From Roridomyces roridus (Eukaryota; Basidiomycota; Agaricomycetes; Agaricales; Mycenaceae), in NCBI GenBank assembly GCA_029378245.1, contig JARKIF010000048.1:309005-373004 (forward strand): 64,000 nucleotides of DNA, in the 5' to 3' direction. The position numbers and the translations under genes are program-made. The notes under the pieces were generated by a model. It did not search any database and had not been told where the DNA came from. It saw only the letters and a list, made by a program, of their open reading frames with translations. Of this stretch, positions 12,224 through 23,462 are shown piece after piece. How positions within the stretch are numbered: position 1 is the first letter of the stretch; each line of letters begins with the position of its first letter.

Positions 12224-12283
12224 CTGACTTCACGGGGTACGTTCCTCGGTCCGAGAGACGGTGGTTCGAATCCACCTGAAGAC
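12224..12283 (+). ncRNA. tRNA-like unit, GAAGAC type (2)
   Basis: The T-arm GGTGG-TTCGAATC-CACC with a perfect B-box and the TGAAGAC end are intact; the D-arm-like part has decayed and only a three-T run follows. Confidence 0.35.
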
Positions 12284-12457
12284 TTGGTTATTTGGCGGCA
12301 ACCTTCGCTTTCTCGTGCACTCCTCGGAGCTCTCGCGCTGCACTCAGCACGAAATCGGCAGTCAAGACACGTAATCAACCTCACAGCAATACTTGTTCAA
12401 TGCCTGCCAATCCTATCTCTGATTGATCTCTGGCAGGTTCAGCCCCTTCACACGATA

Positions 12458-12554
12458 ATCTCGATGGACTACCCAACTCGCTCCCTCACCATCCCCCGGC
12501 CGCTCAAGCGATTCTGGTGGGACAAGGAACGGTGGTTCGATTCCATCTCGAGAG
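12458..12554 (+). ncRNA. tRNA-like unit, TCGAG type (2)
   Basis: TCTCGA and TCGAGA ends pair; the B-box GGTTCGATTCC is intact; one T-stem position is changed (CCATC instead of CCACC). A four-T run follows at 12575-12578 in a T-rich stretch. Confidence 0.4.
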
Positions 12555-12736
12555 TTGAACTTGGACAAAGTGGATTTTCTTTCTTTCTTGCTCTGAATGT
12601 CATGTGCAATGGAATTCAGTTGCCCATACGATCCAGACAAATTTACGTACCCTGAAATCTCGATCGACATTCGATTGAACCATTATAGTCGTTTCGCAAA
12701 CACGCAGGCCAGGGCCCGACAACTCTGAGTAAAGCC

Positions 12737-12792
12737 GTCTTCGCCGAGTCCGACACTCACTCTGAGGTGGTGGTTCGAATCCACCTGAAGAC
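12737..12792 (+). ncRNA. tRNA-like unit, GAAGAC type (3), compact
   Basis: GTCTTC at the 5' end pairs exactly with GAAGAC at the 3' end. Inside are GAGT-CCGAC-ACTC (D-arm-like stem with a changed loop) and the full T-arm. The anticodon-arm region is nearly absent, so the unit is only 56 nt. A four-T run follows at 12824. Confidence 0.45.
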
Positions 12793-12829
12793 TTAGACAT
12801 AACTGTCGGCGACCGGCCTTCCCTTTTGC

Positions 12830-14489
12830 GACACCTGAAGATATAGAGAATGTTGTCAGAATCGTTGGTTTTGCCATTAGGTTAGCAGACCTTGGGCGAA
12901 CAAATCAGGCTGGATTCCGCTGCCGAACAGTAATAGTACACTCTGTGTCGCCGGAAGCACTCTGAACTTTCAAAATTCTGAATCACATTCCAAACTTGGT
13001 CGCCCTGCGATGGGCCTACTCGAGTGTCGAGTCTGGTCTTCGGAGCTCTCCGGTTGATCACACGAAATCGACGCGGCGGTCAAGACGCAAAATCAACCTC
13101 AGTGTCACAGCAATACTTGTCCAATCACTGCCTAATATCTTTGCCAGCTGCAGGTCTTCACTGTGAAAACATCGGCGCATGAATTTCATGTCGCCGTGCC
13201 ATGAGCAAGCAAAATCAGGGGCGGTGGCCTGAAATGAACAAATCATGCATCTGGGTCAGTCAGGCATTATTGGGTGATTTTGACTCCGACTCCGCGCCAG
13301 GTACAAAATCATGGCCTCTTCGGTGAATTTCAGGAACAGTTCTGCTGAATTAGTGAAGCCAAAGTCATGGGAGAAATCCATGAAAATCAACGAGAACGCT
13401 AGAAATGAACATTGATCGGGCAAGGGCGTTCTTCGATCGATCTGTATTCCGTCCGGACATCCCGCAACAACCACGCTGTTTCACGGTGGGATATTTGAAC
13501 GGAGACGGACTTGAGAAGGGTGAATATTCATTGTGTGGAGCGGCTGCTGCGGATGAGGTCAGTGGTGTCACACCTGTCACGGCGCTCCACTCCTTCCTCC
13601 CAACCCTCACCTCCCTTCTCCCCCCGTCCTCCTCTTCCACTCGTTCGCCACAGCAGCCCCCCTTTGACTCGAATACATGGCAATGCACACCTCCAGGCCA
13701 TTCTCACACCCTCACGACGCTTGTAGGACCTCCGACCGACCCATTTTGGCGGCGTGCCCAAGCCGCCGTGGCGCCGGCGGTCACAGTTGGGTGTAGGACC
13801 CATGTAGGACTCAATTGTTGGATATTCCGGCTCACTGCTGAGGCCAAAGGGCATCTGGTGCGTCGCTGATTCTGTTTTATCCACGAACACGAACTCAAGA
13901 AGTTCTTAAGTCAGCGGCGCTCAGAATTGGAACGCCGGGCGACTCTTGCTCCGTCTCTTCATATCCAGTGTGTACCCCATTCATTCCTCTTGATGCTACA
14001 AGACCTTTCCGCTCCGCTACTACTCGCAACTCGAGGTATGTACTGTTGATCTCCTCAGCCCGGAGATGTTCTAACTTTTAATTGGCAGGATGAATCTCAG
14101 GAGACACTGTTATCGACTACGACGATGCAGATGGTGGAGGTGAGGGTGGGTGGGTGTGAGTAGCACGTCGTTGTATCATGTACATTTAGTTTGAAATTCA
14201 TATTTCTTTCATCTGAAATTTGGGGTCCCAGTGAATAGTATTCATTATCATACGGCCTGACTTGAATTGGGTTCACTTGCTTCCCAGTCATTTTCATGTC
14301 AAGAGGACATGAAAAAGGCACATGAAAACGTCGAAAACGCACATGAATCGAGATTCCGTACTTCACTGAAAGGGAGGTGATTTTAATGTGCGTCGATTTG
14401 ATATTCATGCAATCCGGACATGAATTGGGGGGTACTGAGGGACATGATTTTCATGTGCCCCGGGTCTCACAGTGAAGCTTCGAGGAAGA
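12830..14489. other. Repeat-derived and unassigned sequence
   Basis: 12830-13160 resembles the spacer between tRNA-like units seen at 11600-11930 (shared phrases such as GGTCTTCGGAGCTCTCCGG and CAGCAATACTTGTCCAATC). From 13200 to 14490 I see no coding region with splice support, only short open frames on both strands. Confidence 0.4.
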
Positions 14490-14566
14490 ATCTCGATGTA
14501 CGCAACTCGTTCCCTCCGGCCGCCTGTGTTTTGGGGAGAGACGGTGGTTCGATTCCACCTCGAGAG
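14490..14566 (+). ncRNA. tRNA-like unit, TCGAG type (3)
   Basis: Starts ATCTCGATG with a 4-nt deletion in the D-arm-like segment, keeps ACGCAACTCG, the T-arm GGTGGTTCGATTCCACC and the TCGAGAG end. A six-T run follows at 14586-14591. Confidence 0.4.
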
Positions 14567-14643
14567 CCACGTTGGTTCAACCTTCTTTTTTGCAAAGCAA
14601 TTCAGTTGCGATCCATGGCCAGGGGTAAACTAAAGTTCGACAA

Positions 14644-14723
14644 GAACTGATCAATTACCTGACTGCACGCAGTAAGTAGTACGTTCCTCGCTCAGAGCCG
14701 GTGGTTCGAATCCACCTGAAGAC
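14644..14723 (+). ncRNA. tRNA-like unit, GAAGAC type (4)
   Basis: The T-arm (CCGGTGGTTCGAATCCACC) and TGAAGAC end are intact; the 5' half is diverged. A five-T run follows at 14750-14754. Confidence 0.35.
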
Positions 14724-14891
14724 TTCCACATTGCGCGGATAGCCTTCCCTTTTTCCTCTGATCCTCGGGACTCTCGCGCTGAGCTCAGAACGAAATCGGC
14801 GGTCAACTCACAATCAACCTCACAGCATTACTTGTTCAATCGCTCCCTATCTCTGGTTGATCTCTAGCAGGTTGAGCCGCTTCGAACGATA

Positions 14892-14987
14892 ATCTCGATG
14901 GACTAGTGCCCAACTCGCTCCCTCACCATCCCCCGGCCGCTAAAGCGATTCTGGTGAGACGGAGGGACGGTGCACTTCACCTCGAGA
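14892..14987 (+). ncRNA. tRNA-like unit, TCGAG type (4), decayed
   Basis: ATCTCGATGGACTAG...CAACTCGCTCCC at the 5' side and CACCTCGAGA at the 3' side remain, but the B-box has been lost (GGTGCACTTCACC). No T-run of four follows nearby. Probably a dead copy. Confidence 0.3.
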
Positions 14988-15150
14988 ACTGCGTCGGCAG
15001 GCGGTTCCTGTTTGCAAACGTCATGTGCCCGGGAATTCAATTGCGTATGCGATCCCGCAAAATATTCAAGATACGGATGATCGAGATTCCATTGGTTTCG
15101 CAAACACATAGACCAGGGAACACTAAACGTCGAGAAGATCTGACTGTGGC

Positions 15151-15240
15151 TGTCTTGACGGAGTACATCACTCGCTCCCTGGGAACAAGGAAGTCTAAAT
15201 TGCCATACATGAGGTGGTGGTTCGAATCCACGTGAAGACA
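15151..15240 (+). ncRNA. tRNA-like unit, GAAGAC type (5)
   Basis: TGTCTTGA at the 5' end pairs with TGAAGACA at the 3' end with one mismatch. It has GAGT-ACATC-ACTC, CTCCC, and the T-arm with GGTTCGAATCC. An eight-T run at 15268-15275 is the strongest terminator of the set. Confidence 0.45.
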
Positions 15241-15275
15241 TACATCATCTGATTGTCGTAGCCACGCTTTTTTTT

Positions 15276-17172
15276 CACTACGTACTACAGTATCACGGAT
15301 CGTTGCAACGTTGGTTGACGATCTTTCCAGTACCAGTCTCTTCTCTTTACTCTCATTCCCTCCACCAGCCGCCTCCATCTGTTCCTTTCCTCAGCCATGA
15401 CCACGAACGCGGATGTCCTAAGTTTCGAATCTCCGGCACCGATGGTCCTTTGTTTCCCCATATCACTTATTCGTATACTGACCTTTACCGTGAAACGACT
15501 TTTCAACTTTATGCAAGGAGTCGCCACTGGAGTCCATTCGGACCGGTCAATTCCTTCTCGCCGGCTAACTCAATTAATCAAGGCTAACTGCCACTCCAAG
15601 CAGCCGAAGGGGGATCAAAAGGTTTAGTATGGAGGCCCGGAGCATCGCGCTATGATAATCCATGATGGCCGCTGTCAATGACCGTTCCAAAGGCAGGACC
15701 CCGTAACCGTCGGCACATTCTTCCGTATCACAACATTGATTGACAGGCGGATGCACCATGGCGCCGACTCTGAGCCTGAGCAAATTACCATTTATCTGCA
15801 TGATGGCCTCACTGGCAGGGCCCTCTTCCTTCTCAAACCAGACATATACCTCTTCCTCCTCTGCATCGATGAGAACACTCCCGTCCCACTTGATCGACGA
15901 GATGGTTCAACTGCTGCAAATGTTCAGAATCTGGTACATACGTTGAAAATCTGGTGAGATATGACGAGGAACTGAGTTGTGAACACTGAAGCACGAACCA
16001 AGATCATTCCCATTGTTGATGCCTCCCTTGGAATCGGTAGAGTCAGTACTGCCCCACAGCCGACTCTGCTCCGTGCAGCACCTGTAACCTGTTGAGTAAT
16101 TCCACTGGCAGGTCATTTGATTCGGCCTGTATTGTAAATCCCCATTGCTCCTTAATGTCCATAGACCAGCTCCGAGCGGCATTGTTTCACGCGTCGGCAA
16201 AGGAGGGCTGTGAGACAGACGGTCCAACAACCTTTCCTGTTTACTGTAGGCTGATCAGTGTCTGCGTAAATCCGGGTTGTGATTAAATTGAAGTCCATAG
16301 GAACGTTGACCAGTTGTAAAATGTCAGGGTCGCCAGGAGCATACATGTCTCGAACGTTCGGAACCAGGTCAATGCCTTCCTCCAGAGTCCACAGTTATCT
16401 GTAAGCAATCACTTGGTTATGAGTATCTGGATCCATTGCATTTTCGCTCTGCGCGTCTTGGTTCCCGGAGTTCCCCAACACCGTGAAGGGCGAGGGAGGC
16501 ACGAGGCGTAGAGCGAGCTGGGGGCCTGTGTGGTGCCGAGGAGAGTGTGGAGAAGAAAGTGGACCACCACATTGATTGTAGTCATGGGATGAAGGCCCAG
16601 CGGAATGTAAGGCTGGAGAGCTGATCCGTTGGATTTCCAATCACTCACTGCAAACGATTCAACCCCCCCCCCCCACACGAGTTTGACGCGAGTAGTCGGA
16701 TCGGGGACGAAGTCTCGAAGAGATGCTGGGATGTGCTGCAATGAGCTTGAGGAGGACTACGAAGGGAGGGTCTACTTACAATTCAATGCAGCCCGGAGTG
16801 GCGTGCAGAGGAAAGTGATGGCGAACTTACTGTACTATTTCAACCGCATCTTCGGTCACGCGTCACAGCGACGGCCGAAATGAAGGTTGAAAATAGGTGT
16901 CCCGTGTCACAGGCCTCTCCTCCTGCCCCAAAAGGCAATGATACCATCAAAAATTCCGGGCCGCCTTCGGCGGCCTTCCTTATATGGTAATTCGAATGTT
17001 GAAAAAGTGAAGGATGAAGGTCACAGGTCACAAGGGCCGAAGATCGTGCATTGGCATCATGTTTCAAAGCGCGGTGCTCCGGGCCTCCATAGTTTAGCGC
17101 CGCCGCCTCGAAGAGGCCCAATCCTAACTCATTGTGTTTCAAACAGGATTCAGATATAATCATGAAAATTAA
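15276..17172. other. Possible decayed minus-strand gene of unknown type
   Basis: On the minus strand the frame around 15790-15900 reads like real protein (KWDGSVLIDAEEEEVYVWFEK), and another around 16160-16400 includes MYAPGDPDILQLVNVPMDF. I could not join them without stops or odd splice sites, so this may be a broken or heavily spliced gene. A 12-C run is at 16663-16674. I see nothing else. Confidence 0.25.
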
Positions 17173-17195
17173 TTACATGGAATCCGAATCCGAAT

Positions 17196-17512
17196 GAATC
17201 CTCCGGTCATCGAACAACGGTGCGCCGAAACGATTCTCTCGCCGCGTAGGGAGCCGCTCGGGTGGGGCTGCGCCCGTCGAGTACAGTCCGTCCGTGTCCG
17301 ACGAATCCAAATCAGTCCCGCCACCATCGAACAAATGGCCGGATGAATCCGGATGAATCCTCCGGTCATCGAACAACGGTGCGCCGAAACGATTCTCTCG
17401 CCGCGTAGGGGGGCGCGTAGGGGGGCGCGTAGGGGGCCGCGTAGGGGGCCGCCTGGGTGGGGTTGCGTTCGTGAAGTACCCTCCGTCCGTGTCCGACGAA
17501 TCCAAATCAGCG
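17196..17512 (-). repeat. Internal duplication in the C-terminal exon of the NACHT gene
   Basis: A 55-bp stretch at 17196-17250 recurs at 17355-17410, and the phrase encoding DLDSSDTDG occurs twice. A GGGGCGCGTA-type 12-bp repeat (17401-17455) encodes four PPTR units. The result is a repetitive acidic tail with two copies of RENRFGAPLFDDRRIH. Confidence 0.85.
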
Positions 17513-18604
17513 TCTTCGTCGTTTGTATTTGGGAAGACGGTTGTGAAATACTCCAAATCGGAGATAATCGCAAGACCTTCGCCGCGGCGGTTGTTCTCAT
17601 TCATGTGGGATAGAATGCGCAAAAGACATTTTATCGGTGGGATCCAGACACGGGATGACGTGAAAGATCCAGGGGCAACAGCCTGGTGAAAGATTGGTGT
17701 GCACTGCGAGGAGATTTTGACGGTATGACACTCACCTGAGTCCACTTGTGAAGCGGAATCAAGCTCTGGTAAGTCAGTTTTGAAACCATGAACTCAATCC
17801 AGTGAGTGAGCTTGTTTGTGAGGAAGTTGGTCACAGTTCCCGTCATCGATGCATCCCAGTGCAATATTTCTGTCAGGTGAACCATCCAGAAGTTCACTGC
17901 ATACCAATGAATTTCCTCGAGAAATTCCGGTACTGTCGGCGGCGGTGCACCATCAGGATTCCAGTTCTCCGAATACTCGCATTCGGCCATACGCGAGAGG
18001 CCTAAAGCGGCCCCAGCAAATTCCATGCAGTAAAGAGCGAGGAGCTGGTGATGGACCTCGGGGACAATTCGCTGAGGCTCTCGAGCCCGGCCAATGAGGT
18101 AGTCCCGGTACGAGCCGTGCAGAATCTGTGCCGGCTGCTCGGCGTCCATTAAGCCAGTCACCAGAGATCCCACTGGTAGGAGAATTTGTTGGACAGTGTG
18201 TTTAGTGGGGCACAAACGTCCTAGGCTGTCTATGGTGAGGGGGGTTTGTTGAACAACCAACAAGCCCATGGATGTTGCATAACCGCTTGTGAAATGGATA
18301 TCATCCCAATCGCATTTTGCCATGATGGCGGCATACAAGGAATCAATTTTCTCCTCTGGTGGCAGTTGCCCGTGTCGCGTGTCGTCCAATAGCTGCTCCA
18401 GCTCTTGGTCCGGACTAATGCGGGAGGCAATATAATCACAGACAGTCGTAATCCAAATGAAAAGACCCTCCGCTCGTTGGAGTAGACGTTCGAAGGTCTC
18501 TGCGTCCGGCCACTTGTCGATGCAGCGGTAGTCGGCGATCTGCTTCAATCTGAAGTCCAGGAAGACGGTCATATCGCGGTGGCTTTTGTCGCCATGAATT
18601 GCAA

Positions 18605-18617
18605 GCTGATGTCGTTT
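18605..18617. repeat. Target-site duplication, left copy
   Basis: GCTGATGTCGTTT here and at 19948-19960 flank the LINE-derived insertion. The final Ts merge with the poly-T run, so 10 bp are unambiguous. Confidence 0.85.
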
Positions 18618-19947
18618 TTTTTTTTTTTTTTTTTTTTAAATCCATTTTATTTGGCCCGGAGGGCGTGCCCTATGGTAGCCATACTTCTACACCATGTGTG
18701 TCTACGTGGGTGAGTAACTGTAGCTGATCTTGACCTCGGCAAGCTGTCCTTTGGAACGACATACGTTCGTACTCGGACGGTAGCGCTATTGCGCATTAAG
18801 TATCCTGAGGGAAGGTGAAGTAGAGTAAGTGATCAAGCCCGCGGGCAAATAAGGTAAGAAGGAGGGGGTTTCAAGCGCGTGAAGTTTTGGGTACGTATCG
18901 AGAGACGCGGCACTGAGAGCCAAGCACGACGGCTCCGTTCTGCACCAAAAAAAGAGCATCGCTCGAGGATGCCAGAGACACCCGGAGGGAAGCAGTCTCG
19001 CGCTTGGTGATGTCAGCGTCACTGCACAGTAACGAGACTCCTTGGATTGAGCCTTTGACCCCGCTGTGTGTCAGCCATGAGTGGACCGCATATAGTGCCT
19101 CTCCCCGTTTGTCCGACGGAACGGCCCCTGCAGGCTTGGTCTGCGACAGGGAGATCGGGACGTTATGAACGACGACTGTGTGCCAAGGTTTGCCTGTGTC
19201 AACACGGATGCCGGCGGCATAGCACTTCGGCAGCTTGAGTAGGGGGTGGAGGTATTTCCAGATTGCAGGTTCGCATTTCTGTACTTGTTCCTCGGTGTAG
19301 TTATCGTCACGGATGAAGGCAAAAGTGAGATTGCCTTTTGCCGTCCATCGAACGCTGGCGAGGTGGAGGGCACCGATAATTGACTCCTTCTTGTTACGAA
19401 TGTGGAGAAAGATGTGTGCGGGTGCAGGCCGGGAGGCCACGGGGATGAAGTTGGCGAGGGCGTCTAGGCGGTACACTAGGTCTGGGGCCTGCGCGAGGCG
19501 GCCAGCCGGTGGCGGAGGAGTCGAAGCGGGTTTGACATCGTCTTCCGGTGTCGTGACGAAAGAATCTGCGGCTGTGCTGCCTGTAGCCGAGGCATACGTG
19601 GCAGGTGGACGAGTGAGAGCGGGTGGGGTCGTCGGGAGCGGCGCAGGGGCAGCTGCATCGGTGTCGAAGGGGACGGGAATCGGTGCATGTCGGCACAAAG
19701 CCTGCAGCACCGCGATCATGTGGCCATTCAACAATGGCGGGGCAGCAATTGGGTCGTGGTCGTGGATGAGGGTCAACGTGGCAAGCGCCGAGTCGAGCAG
19801 AGATTCGAGTCGGGAGTAGTGGGCAGAGATGGTGCTAGTATGCGCCGGAGAGTCCCCTGCTTGTGGCTTGGGGTTCGTGTGGGTCGGACGCGCCAGCAGG
19901 TCTGCCGGCGCATGGGGATCATGGTGGTTGCCGCGTGAGAACATCCC
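18618..19947 (-). mobile_element. Non-autonomous LINE-derived element (ORF1-like, poly(A) tail)
   Basis: On the minus strand the element starts 3 bp before an ATG (MFSRGNHHDPHAPADLLARP). One open frame of about 358 residues runs to 18871. It has a Pro/Ala-rich N-half and a conserved-looking C-half (RWTAKGNLTFAFIRDDNY), which resembles ORF1/gag-like proteins of fungal LINEs. No reverse transcriptase follows. About 230 bp of 3' sequence with AATAAA (18646-18651) leads into a run of about 23 A (plus-strand T, 18615-18637). A 13-bp target duplication flanks it, as expected of target-primed reverse transcription. It is internally deleted or a short derivative mobilised in trans. Identification as ORF1 is from general resemblance. 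Confidence 0.75.
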
Positions 19948-19960
19948 GCTGATGTCGTTT
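19948..19960. repeat. Target-site duplication, right copy
   Basis: Second copy of GCTGATGTCGTTT, in the NACHT coding exon next to the 5' end of the LINE-derived element. Confidence 0.85.
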
Positions 19961-21346
19961 GATGTTAGGCCCAAGGGCGTGGAGAATAGCGTGGTCCGGA
20001 CGAGAGGTGACAAACACACGGAAGAGCCCAGCTTGTTGTTGGATTTGAGTGCGCAAAATGAAAGGAATCTCGGATGTTTCAGCTTCATTCAAAGCGTCAA
20101 TGACGAGAACCACGGGCCCTGGGATCTGGCTCCGCACCAAAGGCCCCAGAACCAATCGTTCAAAAAGGTCTGTGGTCGGCAAGAAGTGGATTATGCGGGG
20201 GTCGGCTTTCAGCACAGCAGAGATCTCGTCGGCGACCTCTGGATACTTGGATCCGATATCACGCGCCGCTTTGAAACAAAGTCCCTGGGGCGAACACAAT
20301 GGTTGTTCTCGTCGAAGAAGAACGATGACGCAAGGAAACCGGCCTCGAAGCACTGCTTGGCAATCGTATGCGCAAGAGCAGTTTTCCCGCTTCCCACAAC
20401 ATCGACGACGAGGCAGATCTGATCTGCGCCATGAACATTGTCGCTGCATATCCAGCTCATCGCAGCGTCGATGTAGATCTGCCGTGTGTTCGGAAGACAC
20501 AGGAGCGCGTCGTTCCAAGCCGGCTTCGAAGTATAAGGCAAGTCGAAAATCGTGATCTTGGTAGCTGAGAGTAAGTCAGCTTTGCTTCTTAGCTACTTGA
20601 ATGGCATACCCATCATCCGCATCTCGTCCTGAAGTACGACGGCGAGCTTCTGGACAACACCTTCGTTTCTAGTGTACGTCAGATGATACGGTCATGTATC
20701 AGCGGTCAGAGGGAGACGAACATGGTGGAAACATTCACGGTGGGACCTTCTCCAACTCCACCTTCGCCGCCGACGGCCCGACCCCTGCCACCCCTGCCTC
20801 CCGCGCCGCCTATGGACATTTATCAATTTTGAATACATGAGAGCAAACTTTGATCACCCGCACCGAAGACATTTATTACGGTGGAGGAAGGGACCAGTAT
20901 TGCAGGCGCTGCGACCCCGACACGCCGAATCGACTCTGAAACGCGGCGTTTCATATCTTCCACCGTATTGGAAGTTTTGAACAACTGAAGGATGGTTGGT
21001 CTTTCATGCAGGTTCTCCATTTCCTTGAGGATCTGTTGGAGCGTCCTGGATGCTGACATCAGGCGGGCCTTGAGAGGATCGAAATTAACAATGCGCACGA
21101 AAACAATTGATCCATGGCCCGCTGCACCTCGACTTGCGGTGTCTCGTCGTTCAAATATTTCTCCATCACCATCCGGATGTTTGTCTGCACGAAGGAGCTG
21201 AAGTTTGTCCATGTGCGGGTATCAGAGCGAAAATTCTGGTCGAGAGTGTCAGCGAGGTCCGTAGAGAGGCGAGATTCACTCACTTGCGAAAGCTCCGTAA
21301 TCTGGACCATGGAGGCCACCACGCCTTGCAACGGCTGGGCGGCCAT

Positions 21347-23054
21347 GTCGATGGATAAGCGAGGGCTGATGGCGAGTCGCGCCCTTGCTCGTGCTCTGCA
21401 CCACACAGTGCCACACTGTTACGTGGCAAGAGGTGAAGCTGTGTTCTTACACGTGCATTGCTCTAAGAATGGAATTAATGTGTCGGAGGTCCTCGGCCCT
21501 GGCAACGGAGGGAAATGACAGCGGGGACGGTAAGTAGTCTCGTTTCCAGAAGTAGCGGTAAATTTGAAAGTTGGATGGAGAGTCCAATCGCCTGGTTGCC
21601 TCCAGCTCGCTCCAAGCTCTCCTCCAACGAAATCGGCCGTGTCGGCTGCCTGGAGCCCCGCGAATGTTGAACGCGGCTCACGAAGCAAGAATGATGCTTG
21701 CAGCGTCAAAAAACCCTGATTTCGAAGGAGTACGCAACTCGCTCCTTCCGGTTCGATTCCGCCTGAAGCTGTTGGAATCGATCTCTCATATTTTTCTGTG
21801 AATTTCTGCGTCTGTCGCTGCTTGATTGAGTCCCCGTCCCTTCACTGCCGCCGTTCTGCTATCAGGTTTCTTTCGCGGGTGCGCGGCTCTTCCAGCTCAC
21901 CCTTGCAGGAGTACGCAAGTGACATAAAGGCTCGCTCAATCGGATCCAACAGCTCCCGAGTCATTTGGGTCGAATCCAAGTCGGGGCATGGCGGGTGCAA
22001 CTAGAAGCGTTGCCATTTTTCTTGACCGTGGGCAAATTCAGTGCACACAGGGAGAGGTTGGGTTTTTACCGCTGTCAACTCGGAGTCGTCGAATGCCAAA
22101 GAGAGTGGCTCAAACCAATCCGCTACCGACTCCTGCCGAGTCGGTGATGGAATATCGGCATCCGGCTGGCCCTCGTGTATTGTCAGAGTCCCATTCGCCT
22201 CGCGTTAGGCGGGACTTGATCTATAGCACTGATGACGAGGGCTACAATTCCCGTGGGGAGGCAAAGGAGAGGAAGGAAACAAGTGGGTGGGCGTGAGGGT
22301 CGGAGAGACATGATGAGTAGTGAGGGTTCCGTGTGCTGTCTGGATTCCTGCAATACATGACGGATCCCTGTCGGTTTGATAGACAGAGAGAAATTGAAGA
22401 ACAACACGGTGGAAAGGACGAGCTAGAACAATGGGGGGTCCGGGCGAGGGATAACAAACTTGATACTTTGGAGCAAATACCCGGAACGCTGTCGTCAGCC
22501 GGACGTCGGATCCCAAGTTTCAGGAATACCAAGAGGCCCAGGGTGGGGGAAAGGGGAGTACCGAACGAATCTGGAGATATGTGCGAGTTCGTCGAGTCAT
22601 GACCGCAGTCCGAGGCACCGAGCCAGTTGTCAGCAGTAGAATCAAGTTTGAATGATATTTTGTGGATGGACAGACTCGGGAGCTTGATCGAGAGCACGTT
22701 GAGAGAGACTCCGCGGGGGCTGGTGGTGGTGGTCCGAGTCAGGAGGATGTCATCCACGTGACCTCGGTCATGCCGGGACCTGGACATTTGATCGCCGTCA
22801 CGGATGTTCATTGATTCGCGGTTGATTCGCGGGTTTGAAAAGGGTTGAAACTGGATTCATCTGCGTTTGTCGGAAGCCGGGCGGTATGACCAAGAACAAA
22901 ATAGTATCCGGGTTCGACGGTCGACTCCCGCCGCCAGTTTCATGTGCGGGATTACTTGCGAGCTTCACTGAAATTCATATTCGCGGGTAGTTAGTCTGGC
23001 CAGGTCCGCCGAGTGATTTCACCTATGTATACCTCAGACTGCACCAAGGATAGG
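21347..23054. other. Gene-poor interval with a fused tRNA-like remnant
   Basis: At 21726-21769 a short GGAGTACGCAACTCGCTCC block runs straight into GGTTCGATTCCGCCTGAAG, a collapsed mixture of the two tRNA-like types. Otherwise I find no spliced or open coding region with family resemblance. The part before 23055 is presumably the promoter region of the small secreted protein gene. Confidence 0.4.
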
Positions 23055-23060
23055 TATAAG
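23055..23060 (+). promoter_or_regulatory. TATA box of the small secreted protein gene
   Basis: TATAAG sits 41 bp upstream of the ATG at 23096. Confidence 0.5.
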
Positions 23061-23095
23061 AGCACCAGGCGGGGGTCTGCACTGCATCCGTAATA

Positions 23096-23462
23096 ATGCA
23101 AACCACCATATTCGCCCTCCTCGTTTCGTTGATCGCCAGTGCTCAAGCCCTCGCTAGCGTGCGTTTCCTGCCACCTCTTCGCTCTGGGTTACATTGACCA
23201 GAACAAATATAGCCTGCGCCTGACACGCTCGACGCCCGTGTAAGCCCCCTCCCCTCTCCACCGGCCAACTCAATCACTGGACACTCACAGCCCCCCTCTC
23301 CTCTCCACCCAGTGCTCCCTCGCTTACACCTGCGCTGGTGGTCCGACCCAAGCTCAAGCATGCGAAGCCCTCGGATATAGCTGTGAATTTGGAAGTGGGG
23401 CGGGAAATCCAAGCTGTGACACCGACTGTTTTTGTCTTATTGCGCGGGACTGCGGACGATAG
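23096..23462 (+). CDS. Small secreted eight-cysteine protein
   Basis: Three exons, 23096-23158, 23213-23239 and 23313-23462, with introns of 54 and 73 bp; all junctions are phase 0. The product has 79 residues. Residues 1-19 or so form a signal peptide (MQTTIFALLVSLIASAQA). The rest is short and has eight cysteines, in the order CSLAYTC, QAC, YSC, PSC, DTDCFC and RDC, a number that allows four disulfides. A TATA box lies 41 bp upstream. I recognise no named family; it fits the broad class of fungal small secreted proteins, some of which are effectors. It was pieced together from splice sites, since its exons are too short to stand out as open frames. A closer acceptor for intron 2 would change a few residues. 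The nearest neighbours are tRNA-like repeats. Confidence 0.65.

Larger units (their letters stand above)
17173..21346 (-). pseudogene. NACHT (STAND) NTPase pseudogene, split by a LINE-derived insertion
   Basis: Exons from the 5' end: 21284-21346, 21099-21235, 20858-21045, 20722-20809, 20610-20668, a large exon from 20564 down to 17736, and 17173-17682; introns are 41-53 bp. An N-terminal helical part is followed by a Gly-rich linker (GGAGGRGGRGRAVGGEGG), typical of agaric NACHT proteins. The Walker A motif is DVVGSGKTAL and Walker B is VVLVIDALNE. The C-terminal tail has an internal duplication. Two lesions break it. A frameshift near 20290-20310 lies between FFFDENN and PQGLCFKAARD. A 1.33-kb poly(A)-tailed element (18618-19947) sits in the exon; removing it and one target copy restores the frame (KRHQ then LAIHGDK). 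NACHT proteins are signalling NTPases of fungal incompatibility and immunity. With both lesions a full protein is unlikely. Confidence 0.85.

Noticed and set aside
11895..15378. Many open frames with FEPP, GIEPP or VDSNHH phrases on the minus strand
   Set aside because: They are translations of the T-arm and B-box of the tRNA-like repeats read backwards; the similarity between them is RNA-level, not protein-level.
18871..20088. One continuous 405-codon gene on the minus strand
   Set aside because: It crosses the 5' junction of the LINE-derived element; the first part belongs to the NACHT exon read in another frame.
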